From Paenibacillus polymyxa (GTDB lineage Bacteria; Bacillota; Bacilli; Paenibacillales; Paenibacillaceae): 64,000 nucleotides of DNA. The notes under the pieces were generated by a model, which saw only the letters and a program-made list of their open reading frames with translations, made no database searches and had not been told where the DNA came from. The position numbers and the translations under genes were made by a program. Below, one piece after another: positions 42,511-49,905 of this stretch. How positions within the stretch are numbered: the stretch's first letter is position 1; each line of letters begins with the position of its first letter. The stretch spans positions 4,525,501-4,589,500 of the forward strand of contig NZ_CP015423.1 of the NCBI RefSeq assembly GCF_001719045.1. Reading direction: 5' to 3'.

Positions 42511-42784
42511 TGACTTATTCGAACTCCTTTTCCATACATTTCCGGTACAAATTCACAGTCAGTCATTTATGAAAGATCTACTTCTCTAAGCCTATGCAAT
42601 TCTCCTGCCTAGATGTTAACGTTACCGAGTAATTTTATCTGATAGAAACGATTCATAAACAAGCCAAAGATTGTCGTAATAAGTAACAGTTATTATGTGT
42701 GTTGTATTTTTGGTTATATACACTATCTTTCTTGTATACTCATTCATTGAATAACAAAATACACTGGAGCTGGAGGAATCATTT
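42511..42784. promoter_or_regulatory. Divergent promoter region, rpoN / HAD gene
   Basis: An A/T-rich 274-base gap. It contains GTTAACGTTACC near 42,614 and several TATACT/TATACA-like -10 candidates near 42,716-42,740 for the rightward gene, but no clear -35. GGAGG lies 9 bases ahead of the HAD start. No other gene seen. Confidence 0.3.
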
Positions 42785-43605
42785 ATGGAAACTTATAAAA
42801 TTGTCTGCATTGATATTGACGGGACGCTGCTTAACTCGGCGCATCAAATCACGGAAGCAACCAAAGAAACCATTCTCCAGGTTATAAATGATAAGCAGAT
42901 TCCAGTGGTTCTTGTCTCTGCGCGAATGCCAAAAGCAATTATTCCATTGCAGAATCATCTTGGTATTTCTGAGCCTCTCATATGCTACAGTGGGGCACTT
43001 GTTATAGATAAACACGGGAACAAGCTGAACACCCGTTATATAGATAAGAAAATGACACAGTGTTTGCTTGACAGCCTGGCTGCCTATGATCTTCACGTAA
43101 GCCTGTATAAGATGATGAGTGGTATATTGAGCAATTGGATGCATGGGCGCTTCAAGAACGTGACATCACCAATATCGAGCCTCGCATTTATAGTTTTTCT
43201 AAGCTTACCAGTGGTTGGAGGGAAGAGACTGATGGAACCAGTAAAATTTTGTGCATGGGTGATCCCGAAGAGATCAGACGCGTCCTTCAAGTATTGCGAC
43301 CCCTATACGGCGAAGAAGTAAATCTCTACTTATCCAAGCCTACTTATCTGGAAATCATGTCAAAAAAGGCTTCCAAAACGGCAGCCATTCAAATTCTGCT
43401 AAAAGAGTACCAACTGAAACAAAGCGATTGTCTGGCTATGGGTGACAACTACAATGATATCGACATGCTGGCCTTTGCGGGACTTGGCATTGCCATGGAA
43501 AATGCTCCCCTTGAGGTCAAAGCTGCTGCCAACACCGTTACTCTCTCGAATGACGAGGATGGAGTAGCTCATGCGCTGAAAAACCATATTCTGTTCCCTA
43601 AATAA
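42785..43605 (+). pseudogene. Cof-type HAD sugar phosphatase, one-base frameshift
   Basis: Two frames make one HAD protein of about 273 residues. The first gives the DIDGTLLNS nucleophile motif (42,806), SARMPKAI and ICYSGALV; the second gives CMGDPEEIRR, SKPTYLEIM, AMGDNYNDIDML and SNDEDGVAHAL. The switch is at 43109-43110 (TATAAGATGAT): adding one A restores LYK-DDEWYIEQLDAW in a single frame. An intact paralogue at 55,796 supports this. It is either a real inactivating deletion or a sequencing error in an A-run. It precedes levR and probably shares its transcript. Confidence 0.85.
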
Positions 43606-43654
43606 GCGGGTTGGAATAAATTTCCAATGACTGATTCAGGCTGGAGGAATACAG

Positions 43655-46435
43655 GTGAAAAGAATAGATAAGATTTTAGAGTATATTGCCGAAAGCACCA
43701 AGAAAATTTCCAAAGAGGCTTTATTTGCGGGGGAAGGGATTACGGCTGCGGAAATTGCTGATGATCAAAAGATGTTGAGAAACAATGTGAGCAAAGAGTT
43801 GAATAATCTGCTGCGTGACGATCTAATCCTTAAAATCAAAGGAAGACCGGTCAGATTTCTGCACAAGCAGATTATCGAGGACACCTTTCGGGTTCGGCTG
43901 AAAGAGAAACAAATTGAGGTCAAAAGCATCAAAGAGGTATTGCTGCCTGACGAACAGGTCGATCCGTTCCATGCTTTGATCGGTTTCAGGGGCAGCATGC
44001 GTAACCAGGTTGAGCAGGGGAAGGCAGCGATTCTGTATCCTCCTAGAGGTCTGCATACCCTGATAGTCGGGCAGACGGGTGTTGGAAAAACTATGTTTGC
44101 CAGGTTGATGTACCATTATGGCAAATATATGAAGCGGTTTTCAGAGCATGCGCCATTTATCGTTTTTAACTGCGCTGATTATTTCAATAACCCCCACTTG
44201 TTACTTTCCCACATCTTTGGTCACGTTAAAGGGGCGTTTACAGGCGCTGATCATGAAAAAGCAGGGCTGGTGGAGAAAGCTGACGGAGGCATCCTGTTTT
44301 TGGATGAGATTCACCGTTTACCCCCGGAAGGCCAGGAAATGATTTTCTATTTCATGGATACTCACACCTATAACAAATTGGGCGAAACGGATCGAAAAAG
44401 AGATGCGAGTGTGTTATTGATTGGAGCTACGACGGAAGATCCCGGATCATCCATGCTGAAAACCTTCATTAGGCGCATACCCATCACGATCAATATCCCT
44501 TCCCTTCAGGAACGTGCTATTGAGGAGCAAATGCTGATTTTGAAGTATTTGTTTGCTAACGAGGCCAATAGGGTAAATAAGCCGATTAGGATTGAACCAG
44601 AGGTAGTAAGAGCACTGATCGGCAGCGTCACCTACGGCAATATCGGCCAGTTAAAGTCGAACATCCAGCTGGTATGCGCTAAAGGTTTTTTAAACAGCAT
44701 ACATGAAAACAAAGAAGAAATAGGACTTGATTTTAAAAACCTGCCGGGAAATATCCGAGATGGTTTGTTTAATATTGATAAAACGCAATATAAGATGAAG
44801 GAAATCGGATGTATTTCCTCGTGCCTATACATTACTCCAGAAGGAAGAAAAGCTTTGGATGAAGAGGTTGTTTCCGAGCTGCCGTTTAACCTTTACAAAC
44901 TAATTGAAGACAAGATTGGCATGCTGAAGGAAGAAGGGCTCGACGACGCCTACATCCACAGATTTATTGCTACGGATGTCAATATCCATATTAAAAGCTT
45001 TTATAACCGTTTTTATAACACCAAGGGGAGCAGGGAACGAATTCTGAAAATTGTGGACAAAGACATCCTTGAATTCTCCGAGCAGATTAAGGAAATGGCC
45101 AAAAAGGAACTAAACCGAATTTACAGCGAGAGATTCGTGTATGCTTTCAGTCTTCATTTAAGCGCCTTTTTCAAGCGCACCAGAGAGAGAAAATACGGTG
45201 ATGCACGAATCTATGAACCGATGAATGAACATGATGAAGAGTACAGACTGGCCCAGACTATCAAAAGTTTGATCGAGTCTAAGTTTGGTGTACATGTACC
45301 GGAGGCCGAAATAACTTATATGGCGATTCTTCTGAAATCTGTTGAGGAAGAACGACAGGGTAGTGTGGGAATTATTGTGGCAGCACACGGTACCAGTACA
45401 GCGAGCAGCATCGTCGGCGTCGTAGACAGCTTGCTGGGCAGTTCTAATCTTTGTGCTGTTGATATGCCCCTCGATGTCAGTCCTAGGGAAATTTTGGAGC
45501 TTATTATCGATAAAGTAAAGAGCATTGACCGTGGTAGAGGCGTGTTGCTGCTGGTTGATATGGGCTCTTTGCTCAATCTTGAAGAAACTATTATGGAACG
45601 TGTTGGAATCAATGTAAAGACTATTGATATGGTTTCAACTCCGCTCACGCTGGAGGCTGTCCGAAAGGCCAGTGTTTTTGACATGGGGATAGAGGAAATA
45701 TACCAATCGCTAAAAGATTTCAGGGGATATAACAATAGCAGCGCCGCAGTGAAAGTAGTCCATAAGGCAATTGTGACGGTTTGCTCCTCCGGCAAAGGTG
45801 CAGCGGTCAAATTGAAAGAGTTTGTAGAGAAAGTTGTCTGCGATTTGACGGATGAGGAGATACTGGTTGTCCCGGCAAACGTAAGAGAGTTGGATAAAGT
45901 GGTCCAGGATATGCGGTCTAAGCGAACCATTCTTGCCGTGATTGGAGTAAAACGGCCAAGCGAGCCGGAAATCCCGTTTATTCCCTTGGAAAAGCTGATT
46001 GAAGCGAGCGGTGAGCAGACATTGAGAGAGCTACTGCTGAATAACAAGCAGATCCCTGCTGTGGATCAAAGTGTAGTCGTCAGGGAGTTATGCGAGGAAA
46101 GTCTGAAAGAATTTATGACTTATTTGAATCCCCACAAAATTCTGGGAATGGTGATGAGATTTGTGCAAGAGCTGGAACTTGGATTAGAAGTCAAATTTGA
46201 TTATGCAACAAAAGTCCAAATTTCTACTCACACAGCTTATGCGCTGGAACGTATGGTTATTCGCGATGGACTTGTTTATCAGGGGGAAGTGAAACAGCTC
46301 GACCAGCACATATTCGAGGTGGTAAACCGTTCATGCAGCATATTTGTTTCTGGTATGAATCTTATACTTTCTGAAGACGAAAAATATTATATTTGCGAAA
46401 TGTTGAGCGAAGTATATAACTTTATTCCACAGTAA
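43655..46435 (+). CDS. levR: LevR-type sigma-54 activator with PTS regulatory domains
   Basis: A 926-residue activator starting at GTG with GGAGG ahead. Order: winged HTH (1-90); AAA+ domain with Walker A GQTGVGKT (about 137), the sigma-54-contacting GAFTGA loop (about 194) and Walker B GGILFLDEIHR; PRD1 (about 450-560, with H-containing RFVYAFSLHLSAFF and EITYMAILLKS); EIIA-like domain (about 570-690, AAHGTSTA His); EIIB-like domain (about 700-800); PRD2 (about 820-926, with TAYALERMVIRDGL). Phosphorylation by the PTS should set its activity: inducer PTS flux switches it on. It controls the operon that follows. Confidence 0.95.
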   Translation: MKRIDKILEYIAESTKKISKEALFAGEGITAAEIADDQKMLRNNVSKELNNLLRDDLILKIKGRPVRFLHKQIIEDTFRVRLKEKQIEVKSIKEVLLPDEQVDPFHALIGFRGSMRNQVEQGKAAILYPPRGLHTLIVGQTGVGKTMFARLMYHYGKYMKRFSEHAPFIVFNCADYFNNPHLLLSHIFGHVKGAFTGADHEKAGLVEKADGGILFLDEIHRLPPEGQEMIFYFMDTHTYNKLGETDRKRDASVLLIGATTEDPGSSMLKTFIRRIPITINIPSLQERAIEEQMLILKYLFANEANRVNKPIRIEPEVVRALIGSVTYGNIGQLKSNIQLVCAKGFLNSIHENKEEIGLDFKNLPGNIRDGLFNIDKTQYKMKEIGCISSCLYITPEGRKALDEEVVSELPFNLYKLIEDKIGMLKEEGLDDAYIHRFIATDVNIHIKSFYNRFYNTKGSRERILKIVDKDILEFSEQIKEMAKKELNRIYSERFVYAFSLHLSAFFKRTRERKYGDARIYEPMNEHDEEYRLAQTIKSLIESKFGVHVPEAEITYMAILLKSVEEERQGSVGIIVAAHGTSTASSIVGVVDSLLGSSNLCAVDMPLDVSPREILELIIDKVKSIDRGRGVLLLVDMGSLLNLEETIMERVGINVKTIDMVSTPLTLEAVRKASVFDMGIEEIYQSLKDFRGYNNSSAAVKVVHKAIVTVCSSGKGAAVKLKEFVEKVVCDLTDEEILVVPANVRELDKVVQDMRSKRTILAVIGVKRPSEPEIPFIPLEKLIEASGEQTLRELLLNNKQIPAVDQSVVVRELCEESLKEFMTYLNPHKILGMVMRFVQELELGLEVKFDYATKVQISTHTAYALERMVIRDGLVYQGEVKQLDQHIFEVVNRSCSIFVSGMNLILSEDEKYYICEMLSEVYNFIPQ

Positions 46436-46447
46436 TGGCCAAAGAGT

Positions 46448-46476
46448 ATAAAACGCTTTCATATGTGTATGAAAGC
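46448..46476. promoter_or_regulatory. Inverted repeat: likely LevR upstream site overlapping a cre box
   Basis: GCTTTCATA-TGTG-TATGAAAGC is a perfect 9-bp inverted repeat (46455-46476), 106 bases ahead of the -24 element, the usual enhancer distance. Its left part, read on the minus strand as TGAAAGCGTTTTAT, matches the cre consensus at 13 of 14 positions. LevR and CcpA may therefore compete here. Confidence 0.6.
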
Positions 46477-46512
46477 AGTGGAGATTGATAAATAATGATC
46501 TGTTCAGACTGG

Positions 46513-46546
46513 AAAAAAACCTCCGACGCAACGGGGGTTTTTTTGT
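46513..46546 (+). terminator. levR terminator between enhancer and promoter
   Basis: AAAAAAACCTCC and GGGGGTTTTTTT pair over 12 bases with one G-U pair and an 8-base loop. It ends levR transcripts, and it lies between the probable LevR site and the -24/-12 promoter. Confidence 0.8.
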
Positions 46547-46581
46547 TGTTTACAAAATTTCTTCTGATCTATACAGAAGTT

Positions 46582-46597
46582 TGGCACAGAACTTGCA
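46582..46597 (+). promoter_or_regulatory. Sigma-54 (-24/-12) promoter of levDEFG
   Basis: TGGCAC-AGAAC-TTGCA: the GG and GC pairs have the required 10-base spacing and the whole motif equals the consensus. It lies 39 bases ahead of the EIIA start. With rpoN and levR next door, this is the best-supported promoter in the window. Confidence 0.92.
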
Positions 46598-46635
46598 TCA
46601 TAGATATGTGGAGAGAAAAAAAGGGGGTGAGACAG

Positions 46636-47055
46636 ATGATCGGTGTAATTGTTGGGACACACGGGAAATTTTCTGAAGAAATACTGAGGTCAACAGAAAT
46701 GGTTTTCGGCCAATTGGATAATGTGGCAGGTGTTACGTTTGAACCAGGTGAAAGTGTCAGCGGACTTGTAGAGAAATATAAGGCTGCGTTGGCATCGCTG
46801 GATTGGACGGACGGTGTTATCTTCCTTGTTGATCTATTCGGCGGCAGTCCTTATAATGCTGCCAGCCGAATTGCAGTTAACCATGAAAAAATGGATATTG
46901 TGACAGGAGTAAACCTGCCAATGATCGTTGACCTTCTTGCAAACAGAGGAATTGAACAAGTGGAGAATTTGGTAAATTTAGCGATCCATGCAGGGCACGA
47001 TTCCATGATGTCTTTTCGTGCCATTCGAAACAGTCAATTAGAGGAGGAATTATAG
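46636..47055 (+). CDS. levD: PTS EIIA component, mannose/fructose class (LevD-like)
   Basis: A 139-residue EIIA; ATG (MIGVIVGTHGKF) follows AGGGGGTGA. The phospho-His is H9 in GTHGKF; VIFLVDLFGGSPYNAA and VTGVNLPMIVDLL are family motifs. It takes phosphate from HPr and passes it to EIIB. First gene of the sigma-54 operon, 1 base from levE. Confidence 0.95.
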   Translation: MIGVIVGTHGKFSEEILRSTEMVFGQLDNVAGVTFEPGESVSGLVEKYKAALASLDWTDGVIFLVDLFGGSPYNAASRIAVNHEKMDIVTGVNLPMIVDLLANRGIEQVENLVNLAIHAGHDSMMSFRAIRNSQLEEEL

Positions 47056-47056
47056 A

Positions 47057-47539
47057 ATGGAAATTGCATTAGTTCGTATTGATGACCGTCTGATTCACGG
47101 TCAGGTGGCGACCGTTTGGGTGAAAGAAGCGAAGTGCAATAAGATTATCGCCGTTAGCGATGATGTCGCAGCGGATACATTACGCAAAACCTTATTGCTT
47201 CAGGTGTCGCCGCCTGGAATTAAGGCGTATGTCGTAACGATTAACAAAGCGATAGAGGCTTATAATAACCCCAAATACAGTGATTTTAAAACATTGTTTC
47301 TCTTTACCAACCCTACGGATGTACTGCGGGTTGTGGAAGGGGGAGTACCCATCCGCTCGGTGAATGTTGGAGGAATGTGTTTTAAGGAAGGAAAGACGCA
47401 GATTACCGGGGCGGTATCCGTAAACCAACAGGATGTAGATGCATTTCGTAAGCTGCATGAAAAAGGCATTGAGCTGGAAATCAGAAAAGTAGCCAGTGAT
47501 CCGAAAATCAACTTGATTACCAAACTGCAGGATATGTGA
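47057..47539 (+). CDS. levE: PTS EIIB component, mannose/fructose class (LevE-like)
   Basis: A 160-residue EIIB with GGAGG ahead of ATG. The phospho-His is H14 in RIDDRLIHGQVATVW, and VNVGGMCFKEGKTQI is typical of the family. It moves phosphate from LevD to the sugar during uptake, and probably also phosphorylates LevR. Confidence 0.95.
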   Translation: MEIALVRIDDRLIHGQVATVWVKEAKCNKIIAVSDDVAADTLRKTLLLQVSPPGIKAYVVTINKAIEAYNNPKYSDFKTLFLFTNPTDVLRVVEGGVPIRSVNVGGMCFKEGKTQITGAVSVNQQDVDAFRKLHEKGIELEIRKVASDPKINLITKLQDM

Positions 47540-47578
47540 TCGTAAATACCAGGCGGCAACTAGAGAGGAGTTATAGAA

Positions 47579-48349
47579 ATGACTGTTTTTCAAATTGTGA
47601 TGGTAACACTGGTAGCGGCCATATGTGGCATGGGTAGCGTTCTAGATGAAGGGCAAACCCATCGTCCTCTGATTGCGTGTACGTTGATTGGCCTTGTCCT
47701 TGGCGATCTCAAAACTGGCATTATACTTGGCGGTACTCTGGAATTAATGGCTTTGGGATGGATGAATGTAGGAGCATCCATGGCACCAGACGCTGCTCTA
47801 GCCAGCGTGGTTTCAACCATTTTGGTCATCGTCGGCCATCAATCGATCGGCGCCGGAATTGCCGTTGCGATTCCAATTGCAGCCGCCGGACAAGTGCTTA
47901 CCATTTTTGTCAGGACGATTACTGTCTTCTTCCAGCATTTAGCTGATAAGTATGCGGAATCTGCAAATTTCAAAGGAATTGAGCTATGTCACTTTATTGC
48001 CTTACTTTTGCAAGGTCTGCGCGTTGCTTTGCCCGCTGTTTTGGTGGCAGTTGCCGCAGAAACGGGCCTGGTGACTGCTATGCTTAACGCAATTCCGGAG
48101 GTTATCACCAGAGGACTACAAATTGCGGGCGGCTTTATCGTAGTCGTAGGGTATGCGATGGTCATTAATATGATGGCAGCCAAATACCTGATGCCATTCT
48201 TCTTTCTGGGCTTTGTCATTGCAGCTTTTACCAGCATTAATCTGGTTGGTTTTGGGGTCATTGGCGCGGTTCTGGCTCTGCTTTACATCCAGTTGAGCCC
48301 AAAATACAACCAGCGTAATGAGAAGATGGAAGAAATTGAAGAGTTATAG
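47579..48349 (+). CDS. levF: PTS EIIC component, mannose/fructose class (LevF-like)
   Basis: A 256-residue membrane protein with about seven hydrophobic spans. Family motifs: MGSVLDEGQTHRPLIACTLI, GGTLELMALGWMNVGASMAPD and the C-terminal FFFLGFVIAAFTSINLVGFG. It forms the sugar channel with EIID. The last third is repeated as a decayed copy at 49,407. Confidence 0.94.
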   Translation: MTVFQIVMVTLVAAICGMGSVLDEGQTHRPLIACTLIGLVLGDLKTGIILGGTLELMALGWMNVGASMAPDAALASVVSTILVIVGHQSIGAGIAVAIPIAAAGQVLTIFVRTITVFFQHLADKYAESANFKGIELCHFIALLLQGLRVALPAVLVAVAAETGLVTAMLNAIPEVITRGLQIAGGFIVVVGYAMVINMMAAKYLMPFFFLGFVIAAFTSINLVGFGVIGAVLALLYIQLSPKYNQRNEKMEEIEEL

Positions 48350-48377
48350 TAACTACCTGAAGGGAGAGGAGAGCACT

Positions 48378-49202
48378 ATGAAAGAAAAGAAGCTGACTAA
48401 AAGTGATTTAAATAAGATGTTTGTCCGTTCATGCTTCCTGTTAGGCTCGTTCAATTTTGAGCGAATGCAGTCGATCGGTTTCTGTGTCACCTTGATCCCT
48501 GCGATTAAGCGGCTGTACAGCAAGAAAGAAGATCAAAAAGAGGCATTGAAAAGACATCTGGAATTTTTCAACACTCAACCGTTTATCTCGGCGCCTATTA
48601 TGGGTGTAACGGCTGCGATGGAAGAGCAGAAAGCGAGCGGCCAGCCGATTGACAATGCGACCATAAGTGGAGTCAAAGTCGGTCTAATGGGACCTCTTGC
48701 GGGAGTGGGTGACCCCATTTACTGGGGGACTTTACGTCCGGTTCTGGCTGCTCTCGGAGCCTCAATCGCCTTATCCGGCAGCCTTGTCGGACCGGTTCTT
48801 TTCTTCCTTCTCTTTAACACTGCACGCTTGGCAACGAAATGGTACGGTCTGAAATACGGTTATCACAAAGGTACGGAGATTGTCTCCGATATGTCGGGAA
48901 ACCGGTTGCAAAAACTCACGGAGTCAGCCTCCATACTGGGGCTTTTCGTTATGGGCGCACTTGTTTCTAAATGGACTACCCTGAATGTGCCGCTGGTGGT
49001 ATCAAGATATGTGGGAACGGATGGAAAAGAGGTTATTACGACCATTCAGATGATTTTGGATCAATTGATGCCTGGACTTTTACCACTATTATTGACCTTT
49101 TTATGTATGAGGCTACTGAAAAAGAAAGTGAACGCAATCGCTCTGATTTTTGCTTTATTCGCAGTAGGCATTATTGGGTACGCATTTGGTGTTTTGGCTT
49201 AA
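48378..49202 (+). CDS. levG: PTS EIID component, mannose/fructose class (LevG-like)
   Basis: A 274-residue protein; ATG (MKEKKLTKSDLNKMF) follows AGGGAGAGGAG. Motifs: FVRSCFLLGSFNFERMQSIG, FNTQPFISAPIMGVTAAMEE, GLMGPLAGVGDPIYWGTLRP and a C-terminal membrane helix. Completes the EIIABCD set. The gap after it holds degenerate copies of levF and levG, not a separate gene. Confidence 0.95.
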   Translation: MKEKKLTKSDLNKMFVRSCFLLGSFNFERMQSIGFCVTLIPAIKRLYSKKEDQKEALKRHLEFFNTQPFISAPIMGVTAAMEEQKASGQPIDNATISGVKVGLMGPLAGVGDPIYWGTLRPVLAALGASIALSGSLVGPVLFFLLFNTARLATKWYGLKYGYHKGTEIVSDMSGNRLQKLTESASILGLFVMGALVSKWTTLNVPLVVSRYVGTDGKEVITTIQMILDQLMPGLLPLLLTFLCMRLLKKKVNAIALIFALFAVGIIGYAFGVLA

Positions 49203-49406
49203 AACGTGCGGTCAGGGAGTCATCCTTGGCCGGACTTTGTCGGATTTTTGTGACCAAAGCAGCGTAAACATAAGATATTGAACTATAGAGTTAAATATAA
49301 ACGCTTTGTCAAGAACATTACTTGGAGTTCAAAATATTAAAAGAGGATATGAAAGATGGTGAAGAGGAAGTTAAGTATGTTGCTTATTTGCAGTGGGCTA
49401 TAACAT

Positions 49407-49541
49407 CCCTTCTTCTTCCTGGGATTTGTCATTGCCGCTTTCACGAACATCAATCTAGTTGGTTTTGGGATCGTAGGAACTGTGCTGGCTCTGCTATACA
49501 TCCAGCTCAGTTCGAAATACGGCGGAAATTGAAGAGCTATA
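49407..49541 (+). pseudogene. Decayed second copy of levF (3' end)
   Basis: Reads FFLGFVIAAFTNINLVGFGI and ALLYIQLSSKYG, nearly the same as the end of intact levF, then is broken by a stop where the IEEL ending should be. The 5' two thirds is absent. It is a remnant of a duplicated PTS operon. Confidence 0.8.
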
Positions 49542-49573
49542 AGAAAATATTTTATGAAAGAAGGGGAGTACAT

Positions 49574-49795
49574 ATGGAAGAAAAGATGATGACCAAAAAC
49601 GACTCAAACAAAATATTTGTACGTTGTTGGTTCCTTAATTCCGACGATTAAGCGGCTGTACAGTAAGGTTACTACCGTTCTTACTGACCTTCCTTTGCAT
49701 GAGACTGCTTAAAAAGAAAGTGAACGCCATGGCTCTCATTTTTTGCGCTATTCGCAATTGGTATTATTGGATACGCTCTCGGTGTCTTGGCTTGA
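49574..49795 (+). pseudogene. Decayed second copy of levG with two internal deletions
   Basis: Starts well (AGGGG site, MEEKMMTKNDSNKIFVR) but jumps after about 17 codons to LIPTIKRLYSK, then to the last 40 codons (from TVLTDLPLHETA region, LLKKKVNAMAL in another frame). Stops and frame changes follow each joint. About 600 bases have been lost. It keeps the natural levG stop position just before the levanase gene. Confidence 0.82.
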
Positions 49796-49905
49796 ATAAT
49801 TCTTAAAACTATTTGGTCAAGGAGTTATCCATCACCGGGGATAGGCTTTCATTATAAGGCGTTTTGAACTGATTTATAAAATTAGTTATAAAGGGAGTGA
49901 ACAAG

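Noticed and set aside
45316..46047. Minus-strand frame of 243 codons opposite levR
   Set aside because: The plus strand encodes the conserved EIIA/EIIB domains of LevR; the frame has Ser/Thr-rich mirror composition.
49297..49311. TAAACGCTTTGTCA as a cre box before the levF remnant
   Set aside because: Three or more mismatches to the consensus and no intact gene to control.
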